Assembly: GCA_022495995.1 (NCBI GenBank)
Contig: JAFEMH010001240.1
Span: 124,001-188,000 of the forward strand
Reading direction: 5' to 3'
DNA: 64,000 nt
Source of the DNA: Adenophora triphylla var. japonica
Taxonomy: Eukaryota > Streptophyta > Magnoliopsida > Asterales > Campanulaceae
Under the pieces are notes generated by a model that saw only the letters and a list, made by a program, of their open reading frames with translations, made no database searches and was not told the origin of the DNA. Made by a program: the position numbers and the translations under genes. Below, in pieces: positions 1 to 13,000 of this stretch (the stretch's first letter is position 1; every line of letters begins with the position of its first letter).

Positions 1-2352
1 ATCTAAGCGCTCTGAGCTTCGCTGCAACAATTTATTATTTCTGGATTCTGATGCTATTTTGTTTGTTACAATAACATGTTCTAGTGCTAGAGACTAAGGA
101 TGTATTTGTTTGCTCTTAAAGAAAGCGTCTTAATGAGTTCTGAAGGCTAAAAATAGCCTTCAGAACTCATTAAGACACTTTCACAAATAACCCTAAGGCT
201 GTGTTTGGTATTCTGAGTTCATCAAAAAAGGGTATTCATATCCAAAATGGGTTCGATCAGAATTCTGAGTTCATCAAATTGATTACGAAGAAAAAAAAAA
301 ACTGTTGAAAGTCTAGCAAGAGTCCCCATTCTATGAAAAAAGGATTCCCCGTTCCAAACGAGCCATAAGGATAAATCACCATTGTCATTAGACATCTAAA
401 AAAATCTTAATGATCTGTGATTTCTGTAGTATTGTAACAGGACTAGCAACCAATGAAATCAATGATATGCAAGAAAATGGATTGAAATCTGTTTATGAAG
501 ATTTAGAATGTACTATTTGCAAGTCATTGTGACAGAAAAACCAATATGAATAATTAGTCCATCAGAACTTATGTACTGTAAGAGAAACAAGAATTTATAT
601 AATGGTGGATCTCATGAGAGTCAACGATCCTTACCAACTGTAGAGTGATCTGGAGCACTTGAAGAAATCATAGCAATCTTATGTGTTTCCTTGAACTTCT
701 GTTCTCCGGCAGATGGCTCTGGATCTGCAATTAGGTAACGCAATAGTCATCAGAGGATGCACAATGAAAAATTAGCACTTCTAAAGCATGCCGAGCATTT
801 CAGAATCTCAGCCTACAATTAGTATATCCTTAGTATTTACACTGTTATCTCATAAGTTGGTGAAGTATGAAAATCACAGAAAATAAAATATTGAAGATAT
901 AGTCCAAATTGATTGAGAGATAAAAGCCAATGGTAGTCAAACATTTCTTTTTCTTTTCAATATCAAAGGAGCTATGACTTTGTATGATCTCGAGATATTT
1001 CTCAACTCGTCCATTCTAACAAAAATTTGGCAAAGTCATAACATATCTTAAACCTCATAAGAATTTCTCCCTCCACTATCAGATTCGGAAAAAATAACAT
1101 GCATAAACAACATACTCCCTCCGTCCCACTATACTTGACACTTCTTTCCATTTTGGGCCGTCCCACTATACTTGACACCTTCAAAAAATAACCAAGTTTT
1201 TATATTTTTATATTCACTCTACCCCACCACTCATTCTCTCTCTTCATTTTCTACCACATATTTATTCAACCAACACTACTATTTATCCCACTCATTCTCT
1301 CTCATCATTTTCCACCACACATTTTTTTTTATTTTATTCTTTTTCCTTGGTTTTTGAACCCACCCCTTGAGTGTCAACTATAGTGGGACGGAGGGAGTAT
1401 TACCAAATTACTGTTCTCTTTTCTTAAAGTCTAAGGTTCCACCTTAAAACCCCCCACGTGTAGCCGGTCTTAAAGTCTGAGGTTCCACTTTAAAGCCCCT
1501 CACGTGTAGCCGGGCTTTGCCAATCGGGTGACGCAGAGTAACATAGTGGGCCGTTGGGCCTGCACGTGTAAGGACCTGCTATGATACCATCTTAAAGACT
1601 GAGGTTCCACTTTAAAACCAATTGGGGTCAAGGGGAGCGGCCCAAGATCTTTATATGTCATAGGCAAGGTTTGTCAATTCCCAATGTGGGATAATATCTC
1701 TAACATCTTTTACAAGTTAATATAGGAAATGCAAAGGCAAGCATTCAACAGATATTCTAGTATGAAACCAAACAATCAAAATTCAATATCATATAAATGA
1801 GCTCAAACAGGGGTTACCATTCAATAAATTATCAAAATTAAGAAACGAAAACGTGTTTCTGATCAAACATATAGAAAAGACATGCCAAAGGCAAATACTC
1901 AAACTACAATCAACAATTTCAAGACTGGAATCGGAATCGGAATCGGAGTAAGAATTTACTTTACACAAGACAAGGGTTTCTATACATCCATTTTGCGGAT
2001 TGAATTAACAAAAGGGTGTTTGTAAAAATTGTTCACTTGTCCGAAACTAAGTGTTAAACCAAGCAATCAAACAGCAATCAACAATATTCAAGCAAGGAAT
2101 CAAAATCCAGAATTCGCAAACATACAAACAAGTTCATATCCAAAATGGGCTCAATCCGAACTTTGATTTCATATTGGATTAACAAAAAAAAAGGGTATTC
2201 ATAAATTTCGAATTCACCATCATACAAACAAATCCATCACCAAAATGGGTCCCAAATTTCGAATTCATCAAATCGAATAAACAAAACAAAAGGGATTTCA
2301 TGAATCAGTGTGTAAACGTACCAGAATTGTTGGCAGCAGTGTACATTTTCAT
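1..2352 (-). CDS. Unrecognised gene, 5' part (three exons, runs off the left edge)
   Basis: Three short exons with good splice signals read in one frame on the minus strand: 2352-2322 (ATG at 2352, or the in-frame ATG at 2346), 724-635, and 21 to beyond base 1. Donors are gtacgt and gtaagg; acceptors are ttgcag. Phases fit (31 + 90 nt leave one base, completed by the third exon). The peptide begins MKMYTAANNS, continues DPEPSAGEQKFKETHKIAM and, after the second intron, AKLRALR. It is hydrophilic with no signal peptide; a coiled coil may begin at the edge. A TATA-like CTATATAT lies about 50 bp upstream. The first intron (725-2321) holds a Stowaway and a TRIM-like remnant. I do not recognise the family, so no function is given. 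The exon model is an inference from splice signals and frame. Confidence 0.45.
95..195. mobile_element. Foldback MITE, almost fully palindromic
   Basis: Bases 127-149 (starting GTCTTAATGAGTTC) pair perfectly with 154-176 around a 4-base AAAA loop, and the flanks (CTAAGGATGTATTTG and its partner reading CTTAGGGTTATTTG on the other strand) extend the symmetry imperfectly to about 100 bp. It lies in the second intron of the left-edge gene. The family is not certain. Confidence 0.55.
197..365. mobile_element. Tourist-like (PIF/Harbinger) MITE
   Basis: The ends GGCTGTGTTTGG and CCAAACGAGCC are inverted repeats, and TAA flanks both sides (194-196 and 366-368), as expected for PIF/Harbinger elements. 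The body has repeats of 'attctgagttcatca' and an A-rich run. About 170 bp long, non-coding. Confidence 0.55.
635..724 (-). other. Exon 2 of the left-edge gene
   Basis: A 90-nt exon bounded by ttgcag and gtaagg on the minus strand. It is open in the frame that joins the flanking exons and codes for DPEPSAGEQKFKETHKIAM and a further short acidic-serine stretch. Listed separately because it is too short to stand out as an open frame. Confidence 0.45.
1115..1397. mobile_element. Stowaway MITE
   Basis: Terminal inverted repeats CTCCCTCCGTCCCACTATA / TATAGTGGGACGGAGGGAG are flanked by TA on both sides (1113-1114 and 1398-1399), the Tc1/mariner signature. 283 bp, non-coding, in the first intron of the left-edge gene. 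Confidence 0.85.
1430..1705 (-). mobile_element. TRIM-like retrotransposon remnant with Met-tRNA primer site
   Basis: On the minus strand a short LTR-like sequence starts TGTTAGAGATATTATCCCAC at 1705 and runs to about 1600. It is followed by TGGTATCATAGCAGG (1589-1575), a typical initiator-Met tRNA primer-binding site. Two further copies of the LTR 3' motif (cttaaagtctgaggttccac type) lie at 1432-1490. There is no coding sequence. This fits a terminal-repeat retrotransposon in miniature, but the second LTR is incomplete and the outer boundary is unclear. Confidence 0.5.
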
Positions 2353-2403
2353 TCACCTCAAGAAATCTCACTTTTTCAATGATCATACACCGAATGTGTA
2401 AGC

Positions 2404-2411
2404 ATATATAG
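2404..2411 (-). promoter_or_regulatory. Candidate TATA box of the left-edge gene
   Basis: The minus strand reads CTATATATGC about 52-60 bp upstream of the proposed ATG at 2352, a usual distance for a short plant 5' leader. Prediction only. Confidence 0.35.
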
Positions 2412-3946
2412 AAGAGGAGAGGAAGAAAGAGGGGGATTAACATGCTCATTTCATGTGCCTCGCCGGAATTGTGTGTGTGTGTGTGAAGAATGATGTTTCC
2501 CGCGTGAGGTACTATACAGTAACACATGCATAATTTGTTGTTGATTGGATAATTTCTAATGTGAATCTTTTTATTTAATTGTTTCTGTTAGGGTAATTTT
2601 ATAATTTTAAAATTATAATTAGTAAACAATGAGTTTGTTTTATAAAAAAATAGTTTTTTTTTAATCTTAGGAAAAACCATTTTTATACTACTGGCAGTTA
2701 ATAATAAACGACTGACACTTTTTTATACTAATACTTTCACTTTTTTACCTTATACTGGCACTCTTTTATACTGACACTTAATACATGCACTGACACTCTT
2801 TGACATTGACACTTTTTTACACTAACACTTACAATTTTTACACGGGCATTTAATAATACATACACTCGCACTCTTTACACTGGCATTTTATTACACTAGC
2901 ACTGACATTTTTTACACTAACACTGGCACATGCTGACACTTTTTTACACTTTTTTTACACTGTCACTTAATAATATATCCACTGACACTCTTTACACTGG
3001 CATTTTGTTACACTAACATTGACACTTAATAATATATACACTGATACTATTTACACTAATATTTTTTTACACTAACACTATGAAAAAACAAAATACGTTT
3101 TTTTTAGATTACAAAAAAGGCGTTTTCTTAAGATTTTGGCTTAAACAATTTCAAGTCATTGTTTATTATTTTGGGAAATAAGTGAACAAAGATAGGTCTT
3201 TAGGCTTGGTGGACGATTATCTACCTAGAATTATTAAAAGTGCTAATAAGAAAAAAATTGTTCAAATACATTCTCAGTTAAATTACAAGTGACTGGCACA
3301 TGATTGTTTAACGATTTTTTCTAACAAAACTCGTTAAAAATCCTAACTAACATGAAAAAATTACAATTTTGGGGCCTAAATTGATAATAGTAAAAGAATA
3401 GAGTCAACATTGAGAACACCTCCTAAACTTTGGGGCAAAAAATGTAATACCAAAACTCTTGAGATACTGATTTGAGTTCAAAGAAACTCCAACCTTTGTG
3501 TTACCGTAACTGTCAAGAGAATTGCAACAAAAACTAAGAGGATTTTGCATCGGTCTTGTGGCACTTTGCTTCTGTGCGCGCAGCAGCGATATCGATTCGC
3601 CCACATCAACCTCCTTTTAATCTTGACGGATGAGATGTTTTCGTGTTGAGTGAGAACCACATTTTATTAAACTAATCTCGATAGCACGAGAAGATAAGGG
3701 CAAAACAGACGACGTGGGACTTCTCGATTCGCCCACATCAACCTCCTTTTAATTTCTTCGATATGTTTTACATTATGTAGCATACTTTCTACATTTCGTT
3801 GCTGCAATTTTCATCGCAAGAGCATTAAACGGTGTGTTGCAGCGGTTCGAAATCCCCGTAGCATAGAAAATAAGAATTGCTCACAACTCAGAAGAGAACT
3901 GATCATAAATGTCCGTCTCCTAGAAATGTCAAATGGAACTTGTTTC
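2412..3946. other. Spacer between CWC22 and the left-edge gene
   Basis: No gene is supported here. It contains a short (TG)n run near 2470, the ACACT-rich degenerate repeat at 2680-3080, and a 28-bp direct repeat (gattcgcccacatcaacctc and following bases) at 3594 and 3725. The remainder is AT-rich. Both neighbouring genes are on the minus strand, so this holds the CWC22 3' end and the promoter of the next gene. Confidence 0.5.
2680..3080. repeat. Degenerate ACACT-rich minisatellite
   Basis: Irregular repetition of words such as 'ttttttacactaacact', 'tttacactggcatttt' and 'cttaataatatatacactgac', with loose spacing of roughly 30-70 bp. Repeats are diverged, so the unit cannot be defined exactly by eye. 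Confidence 0.6.
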
Positions 3947-6900
3947 TCAACGTCTCCATCGTTTCTTTTGTCTTTTCTCGCTTTCACTTTCACTACGTTC
4001 CTCAGAGCTTGATGACCCAGATTCCGAGTCAGAAGAACTAGAACTGGACCCATCTGAATCATCAGAACCTGAAGCTGGCTTCTGTTGCATGATCAGACGG
4101 GGCATATTCTTTAAGTACTCCCTCAAGTTTTCAGTGATGCCTCCAAGACCAATAGATGTGAAAAAGTTAATAGAGAATCGAGTATTCTTGGGATTATCCC
4201 TAGGGAAAATTGATTCGAAAGAGCCCTGCATTATGGGGTCGCTCAGACGTTCATTTAAAAGCTTGATCCCAAGGTGCTCAGACAGCTCCTGCACATACAA
4301 AAAAGTAACATAACATCAGTAAGCTGAATAGATTTCTAAATTTGCACCACACACAGACACACATATATATACTCCGTCCGTCCCATTTCATATTATACAA
4401 AATGTGATGGCACAGGGATTAAGGAAAAAATATTTAATATTAAGGTGTTGCGAGCATGAAAAGTGGAGTAAGGATTGTTAGACTATCCTCATCAGTGACC
4501 CTGACCCAACCCAACCCAACCTCAAATAAAATATTAATTTCTCTCACTTCCATATACACCACTCCCAACCTTATACTCCCTCCGTCCCAAGTGAGTGTGA
4601 ATTAATTTTCCCTTTGGTCCGTACCACGTGAGTGTGGATGGACTGCCAAAAATGACAAAGAAATTTTACTATTTCACCCTCTCATTCTCTCTCCTACTTT
4701 ACTTTTACACTCACAACACCAATCAACTTACTATTCCTCCCATTCATTCTCTCTCCTATTTAATTTTTCATACTCACAAATACCTCCTTCCACTATTTCT
4801 CTCTCTTACTTTTCCTTAATTTGTGTGCCAAAAATTTTGGTCCACACTCACCTGGGACTGAAGGAGTATAATTTATACTCCCATCAGTGACCCAACCCCA
4901 ACCCCAACCCAACCCCAACCTTTTAACCTTTTAATAAAATATTTATTTCTCTTTACTTCAACTTACCTAAAATACTTATCATTTTATTTTTTTAAATAAT
5001 GTATTAGTAATAATATTTCTAAAATTACCCATACAATTATTAAAAATAATTACCCATACAATTATAAATTCATAATTTATAATTTATAATTTATAATTTA
5101 CTTGATATATTTTTTATTTTATTATTTATATAATTATCATTTTATTTTTTTAATATTGTATTAGTAAATAATATTGATAAAGAGGATTGTAGGTTGTTTG
5201 TAAAAAAATTAGGCTCTATTTATTGATAAAAAAATTATGAATTTTGATATATTTTTTATTTTATTATTTTATAAAATTATACTCCCTCCGTCCCAATCTA
5301 AATGTCCAAACTTTCCATTTTGGGCGTCCCATTTAAAATGTCCCATTTTCAAAAAAGGAAAGTTTTTTTCACTATTCCACCCACTCATTCTCTCTCCTAG
5401 TTTACTTTTACACTCACAACATTCTCTCTCCTAACTATTCCTCCCACTCATTCTCTCTCCTATTTAATTTTTCATACTCACAAGTCACAACATTTAAACC
5501 TTTTCTCTTTCCTACCTCACTTTTTCTCTTTCCTACCTCACTTTCCTTAATTCCCGCGTCGGACCCATTTTTGGACATTTAGATTGGGACGGAGGGAGTA
5601 TAAAATATATTAACTTTAAATATATATTTATATAAATACATGCCACCCAATTATTGGGTGACATGTGTCAAAACAAGCCAAACAACCTGACCCAACTTGT
5701 GAGTCGGCCAGCCGCCCAGGTCATGAAATTACCTTGACTTTCTATTTATTTATTTTTTGGTTTTGGTTTTGTCTTTTATGGTGACCCTCCCTCCAGGATC
5801 ACCGATGTGAATGGTCTAAGTGGGGTAGAGAATAGTGAGTGAGTGGAGTAGTTGTTGTGAGTATGAAAAGCGGGTCCCATTAAACTTAAAATATAAAAAA
5901 CTTTCCATTTTGGGATTGTCTAATTTCAAATGGGACGACCAAAATGGAAATTTGTCCAATTTCAAATGGGACGGAGGGAGTATATAGAAAGAGAAAATGC
6001 GGAGAATACTTGTTCAGTTACCTGGAAAAGAATCTTAATGAAGATACGGGACGAGGAAGTTGTATCCTCCTCTGTAAGCCGTATATACGCTAACACATGC
6101 CAGGGAAGAGCATCTGTGCCTAGTAAATGAGCAAAAAACTTTGCAACATTTCGCAGCTTATTTGTCTCAAGCCTGTGAATCATGGAATATTGTTGTACAA
6201 AACATTTATCAAAGTTTTCTTGATAAACCTTGTTGATCATGCAGAAACGCTGCCCCAACAGACCATAGTAACGCAGATAAGTTCTCTCTTGGCTGCAACA
6301 CTCCAACAACATAATGCACAGCTCCATCTACATAAACCGGAAAACTTCTTAAATGTTCCTGTTTTTTTTCACACAGTACACATCATAATTGTATGAGAGA
6401 TGGTATGTAAAAGCTGTGGGGAGGGAGGATAGATTAAAAGCACAAGTGCAGCAAAAACAAATCTAAATTAATTACTATCATCAATGGCTGACTATGACAC
6501 AATTACTAGGAGAAACTCAAATTGAAAAGAAAATGCAAGAAACCAAGAACATAGGCCTTAGGATGCAAATTCCCTAACTGGAGTATCTCATTGGCTACAG
6601 TATCATCATAAAAACATGAAATTCCCTAACTCCCCCCTCCTAAAAATAAAAAATAAAAAATCAAATAAACAGCTGGACTGGATGTTGATGACCCTACTAG
6701 TTGGTGATGATAATACTTAATGGAGTTATGCAACATAAAATAAGTTTACTACAGTAATAATTTTTTTTTTGATAAGTGCAAATTTGGACCATTTCTCGAT
6801 AATTGCAGAGTATAAATTTCATAGAGAAATTATCCCATATGCAATCCAAAAAAGTTTTAACATACAAAATCCATTTCTCGCCAAGTGTAGGTTAATAATT

Positions 6901-9900
6901 CAATCATCAGACTTTTAGAGAGAGAGAGAAAGTCACGCTCCGAGCTATGTGTGAGGACCGTGAAAGTGTGTATGCTTGTGTGAGAGAAATTATGAATAGA
7001 GAATAAATCAGCATTAACAGACATACCTCTTGCCCAGGCTCCAATTTGATTTTAAGGAGCTTATGGCCAGCTTCCTCAAAATCAACACTAGACATTATTG
7101 TCAAGTATATTGTTCTCCTCAGATTTACGAGATTGGTTTCAGTCTCGTCCCTTATTCTCATTTGCTCTTCGTCCTCTTCCTCTGATGAGTCATCATCATC
7201 TTCATCTGATTCTTCACCATCATCTTCTCCATCCTCAGACTCGTCTCCTAGGAGACTTTTCTTCAGGTCTTCATACTTTGTCTCATTTACAGCGAAGTGA
7301 GGATCCGCCTTGAAAATATCTAATGGGAAAATAACAAACATTAATATCACGGAGAAAACTTCAAATTAAAAATAAATAAATAATCAAATAATAAATGAAA
7401 AGCAAGCCTTTGAAACATAATTGTAGGTACCTAAAGCAATCTCTGGATCAATCTGATCAAGGAGAGACACTTCATGAGTTAACTGATCTTCAAGCTCAAC
7501 CAAGTCCAACTCTGGACGAACAGCTGGGTGTCCCTGAATAACCAAACATTCAACAATGCAGTTCAATAAACTACATTTGATAATAATACTATATTGCAGT
7601 TCAAAACATATACAAATTAATGATATTGTACCTGAAACTTGGCCTTCCTGATAGCAAAGAGACCTTCAATTAAGAATTGCACCCTTTTGTCTATTTCTCC
7701 CTCATGAAGAATTCCACGAAAATGCTCAAAAATACCTACATTAGGAAAGATGTTGACATGTGAGTTCAAAATATATGCACACTAAATATAACCAAAAGAA
7801 AGTTGCCACTGAACCATTCTGTATTTTACCCACCATCATTACCAAAAACTAACAATAAAACTATAACTTATAGGCATATAACACCAAAAGGGAGCATTTT
7901 GCTTAGCTAATTGAAAATTTGGAAGCTTGATTCGAAACAAGAGAAACATTTTATCTGAATCTAGACACGGATAGAAGTGGTTACAGATATATTACCGCTG
8001 AAATCCAATGTGTATAAAATATGTCTAGAAGGTCTAGACATAGAGAGGCTCAACCAAAACAATCATATCCGCTGAACGATATACAAACACATCGCTTTAC
8101 AAAATAATTACACTGAAAAAATAACAATGCAGCAGCGTGTCTAGAATGTCAGATATGGAAGATTATTCAGCAATAAACATGGATCATATCCCAAAGATTA
8201 AAAGAGCATGCAACCTGTAGCAGTGTATGTTGGGGTCAAAGGACCAGCACAAACAGCTAAACTCATGTAATCAGCCAAGCTCTGCAACAGCAAGTCTTAG
8301 GCCAAAGAAGATTCTGAATGGGTTATGCAGAAATAATGAAAATGTTCAAGAGTTAACCTAAAAGTTCAGTACGGGAATTGCACAAATAGAAGCCATAGTG
8401 AAGAAGTCCTGAATATAACAGAGGACTTAACACCAAAAGCAGACCCCATTACCGGATATGTACTCCTAAGTCCTAAGAGGGGGCAACACACAGAAACTAT
8501 AATGTAACAATCCCTTATCCTAAAACTCTGTATCTCAACTACTTGGGTCACAACTCAGATGAATTCTTCCATGAGCGGTTTTATGGTGTACTATATATGT
8601 TTTGTTTTTCATGAAAAAATGATGCATCACATTGAAAATAAGATAGTACACCTACATAGTACTCACGCAATTCCTTATCCACATTCTTTCTTGCCTTGGA
8701 CATATAATGGATATTCACAAGGTCCAAGAGTTGAAATTCCCACCTATTTCTTCTTTTAACTTTTCTTTTTTTATCTATTCTTACACGATGACATATGAGG
8801 ATTCATGTTAGCCGACCCCAAATTATTTTGGAACTAAGGCTTTGTTGTTGTTGTTGTTGATGATGATGTAATGCGCTTGTCTGAAAATTGTTGGAATAGA
8901 GGACCAACCGGGTTAGATTTCGGAGCAAAAGGGGAAGAAAATCGTCGGAGCTACTGTCGTTCAGAGCGGCCGCGCAGGAGGCAAGGGCGGCCGCGCTGGA
9001 GGACAGAATGAGGGTGCAAAATTAGCTGTCGTTCAGAGCGTCGCAGGAGGCAAGGGCGGCCGCGCTCTTGACGGGAAGGAAAAATTCTGGGCCCGGTTTT
9101 AGGCCAATTTTCGGGTTCCTCTTGTCCATCTAGGGTTTGGTTGTATTCCTAGGCATATATTTAAGCAAAGTTCCGCCCCAAAACTCATTGTAACTTTATA
9201 CAAACATATTATAGTGCAAGATCCTGGCTTGGTAGTGCCCCCAGACGTAGCCAAACATATTGGTGAACTGGGTTAACAATTTCTGTGTTCTTTCTGTGCT
9301 TTGATTTCTTATGCTTTGTTTTGTGTGCTCTTATTGTTCTTGTGGGATTGCTTGGGTAGTGGAGGGCCATATCCACAACAAAAATGAGGCATGAAGAAGA
9401 CCAATGGTGTTGGACACTTGAACCGCGGACTAGCATCACAAGCACAAAATTTATCCAACGAAAATAGGGAAGGAGGAGAGAAGTTACAAATCATGTGATC
9501 ACTAATCTAGCTTCATTCCCCAGCTAACACATAACTTTTGGTCTCAGGGAAAAGGATACTCACATAGAGGAAATATCTTGGAAGAACAGGCCTCTGCCAA
9601 AAAATGTACAAGTTTCAGCAATGAACTCCATTTGTTTGGAACTGTAAGCTCGTGTTTGCTGTATATATTTTCAAATTACAAATCTCACCTTTTGAGATTT
9701 CAAAAGAGGGACTTGTTTATTTTATTTTTCAATAAAAGCTGAGAATTTTATTTGATGGGAAAAGAGAATGAAATTAAGGGAGGATAAGTTGTCCACCAGA
9801 AATGAAATAAGAAAACAAGAAACGAAAATAATATCAAAAAGTACTGGAATCATGACAACAAAATCCAGCTAATGGAGAACTGCTCAACAATCCCTACTCA

Positions 9901-10063
9901 AGTCGGATAAACCCCTGAATGCTCTCAAAGTGGAAGACAAGAAAGAGGGACTTCGTTATCACTTTTGGTATTGTTAGTTGACACTATCAACAACAACAAC
10001 AACAAAGCCTTGCTCCCAAAATAATTTGGGATCGGCTAACATGAATCCTCATATGTCATCGTG

Positions 10064-10095
<32 letters not shown>

Positions 10096-13000
10096 TAATC
10101 AACCCCCCACATGGATTTTTGCCCTCCACTCCGGCCTCTTCAACACCATACTTTCATCCATTCCAAGTAAACTCATATTATTTTCAATCACTCTAATTCA
10201 AGTTTGTTTGGGTCTTCCCCTATCCCTCGCCATTTTATCATTTCTCCACTGTTCCGGCCTCCTAACCGGTGCATCACTCGGTCTCCTTCTCACATGTCCA
10301 AACCACCTTCGACGGTGTTCCCTCATTTTATCCTCAATGGGCGCAACTCCTACTTTACCTCTGATCACCTCATTTCCCAATCGATCCTTTCTTGTATGAC
10401 CGCACATCCATCGAAGCATACGCATCTCCGCCACATTCATCTTATGCACGTGACCCTGTTTCATGGCCCAACATTCGGTGCCGTAAAGCAGTGCCGGCCT
10501 AATTGCCGTGCAGTAGAATTTTCCCTTTAATCTATGGGGCATGCCGCGATCACATAGAAACCCTGTGGCACTCTTCCACTTCAACCAACCTGCTTTAATC
10601 CTATGAGCCACATCTCCATCTAATTCTCCATCCTTTTGGATAATGGATCCAAGATAGCGAAAAAACTCAGACGCTTGGACAATATTTTCATCAAATGTGA
10701 CCGCCCCTGCCTCCCTACTTTCAACTCTGCTAAACTTACACTCCAAATATTCAGTCTTGCTTCTACTCAGTCTAAAACCAAGAGATTCCAAAGTGTGTCT
10801 CCACAACTCCAATTTACTTCCAACACCCTCTCTTGTGTCATCAATCAGCACAATATCATCTGCGAACAACATACACCTTGGTATATCATCTTGGATTGAC
10901 CTCGTCAATTCGTCCATTATCAAAGCAAAAAGAAAGGGGCTAAGTGCGAAACCTTGATGCACTCCAATCTTTATAGGAAACTCTTCAGTCTTCCCAACAC
11001 TAGTCTGTACAGAAGTACTAACTCCATTATATATGTCCTTGATAATATCAATATATTTCTTTGAAACACCCTTCTTTGCTAATGCCCACCAAAGTACCTC
11101 CCTTGGCACTTTAACATACGCCTTCTCCAAATCAATGAAAATCATATGCAAATCTTTCTTTTGATCCCGATATTTATCCATGGTTTGTCTCATAAGATAT
11201 ATTGCCTCCATAGTCGATCTTCCCGACATAAACCCAAATTGGTTATCCGAAATATCCACAATTTTTCTCGGTCTTTGTGCAATCACTCTTTCCCAAAGTT
11301 TCATAGTATGGCTCATTAATTTGATCCCCCGATAGTTGGCACAATCTTGGACATCACCTTTGTTCTTATACAAAGGGATCAGAGTACTCTTCCGCCACTC
11401 CAATGGCATTGTGTTAATTCTCCATATCTTGTTAAATAGCGTTGTTAACCAATCTATTCCCCTCTCCCCGAAACATCTCCAAACCTCAATTGGTATACCA
11501 TTCGGTCCTACAGCTTTCTTCAATCCCATCTTTTTCATTGCCATTTCCACTTCACTCTTTTGAATTCTCCGCATAAAATCTCGACTAACCATACTCGAAG
11601 AGATATTTAAATCTCCAATATCCTGCTCTTGACCGCCATTGAACAAGGTATCAAAGTACGAACTCCATCTATCTTTTATCTCTTTATCCCCGACTAGAAC
11701 TTTTTGGTCTACATCCTTCACACATTTAACCGTCCCAATATCTCGTGTCCTCTTATCCCTCATACGAGCGAGTCTGTAGATGTCCTTTTCCCCTTCTTTT
11801 GTATCCAACTTATCATAAAGTTTCTGATTCACCTTTGCTCTTGCGTCTTTTACTGCTTTCCTAGCATCTCTTCTAGCTTCCTTATACTTCTCATAGTTCT
11901 CGTCGCTCCTACATTTCCCCAATAATTTGTAACATTCTCGCTTGCCCTTTTATTGCTTGTTTTACTTCCTCGTTCCACCATGATGTGTCCTTACTTGGTG
12001 GCACGTTTCCTCTAGATTCTCCAAGGATTTCTTTCGCCACCTCCTTTATGGTATGTACCATCTTAGTCCAAATCGAATCTATATCCATATCCTCCATATT
12101 ATCCGATCAAATACCGGTATCGACCATTTTAGCCACAAATTTCTGTTGATTCTCCCCTTGAAGTCTCCACCACTTGATTCTAGGGTCTACCTGTGGTTTT
12201 CTCTTCCTCGAAATTCTCTTACTTCGAAAATCAAGTACCACAAGTCTATGTTGAGTTGATGTGCTCTCACCCGGAATAACCTTGCAATCTGTATAACTCT
12301 TTCTACAAGCATTTCTTACTAAGAAGAAGTCAATCTGACTCGCATTACCTCCACTCCTATAGGACACCAAGTGAGATTCTCTCTTCTTGAACCAAGTGTT
12401 CATTATACTCAAGTCATATGCCAACGCAAAGTCCAGGATACTATTTCCTGCTTCATTCCTCTCCCCAAAACCAAAACCTCCATGTATGCTCTTAAAGCCA
12501 TGTCGACTAGACCCCACATGCCCGTTCAGATCACCACCAATGACTAATTTCTCACCCGTAGGTACTCGTTGCACTACATCCTCCAAATCTTCCCAGAACC
12601 CTTGTTTAATAGATGCATCCAACCCTACTTGTGGTGCATAGGCGAAAATAATAGTTATAATCTCATCATTTATCACAAGTTTAATGCCCATAATTCTATC
12701 ACTCTTCCTGTACACTTCCACCACATCATTAATATACTCCTTATCAATAATGATACCCACTCCATTTCTACCCTTAATCTTTCCTGAGTACCAAAGCTTA
12801 AAACCCCAAGGCGATATTTCTTTTACTTTCTCTCCAACCCACTTAGTTTCCTGCACACACATTATGTGAATCTTCCTCCTCATAACTTCCACCACCTCTG
12901 CTGATCTCCCTGTCAAGGATCCAATGTTCCAAGTTCCAAAGTGCATCCCACTACTCTTACACCTACCATGGACTAGCTTCTCTATCCGCACTGGTCCGCA

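Larger units (their letters stand above)
4481..5816. mobile_element. Nested MITE with ~23-bp terminal inverted repeats
   Basis: The left end GACTATCCTCATCAGTGACC and the right end (reverse strand GACCATTCACATCGGTGATC) are imperfect inverted repeats, next to TTA and TAA, which suggests a PIF/Harbinger-type element. It contains cccaaccccaacccc runs, AT-rich repeats (5060-5100) and two Stowaways of its own. No coding sequence. Confidence 0.5.
4372..5980. mobile_element. Outer Stowaway MITE split by a nested element
   Basis: The left end CTCCGTCCGTCCCATTT follows TA at 4370-4371 and the right end AAATGGGACGGAGGGAG precedes TA at 5981. The two halves (4372-4480 and 5817-5980) together resemble the usual 285-bp Stowaway of this window, including the 'gttgtgagtatgaaaag' segment. 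The middle is a 1.3-kb insertion. Lies in the last intron of CWC22. Confidence 0.65.
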
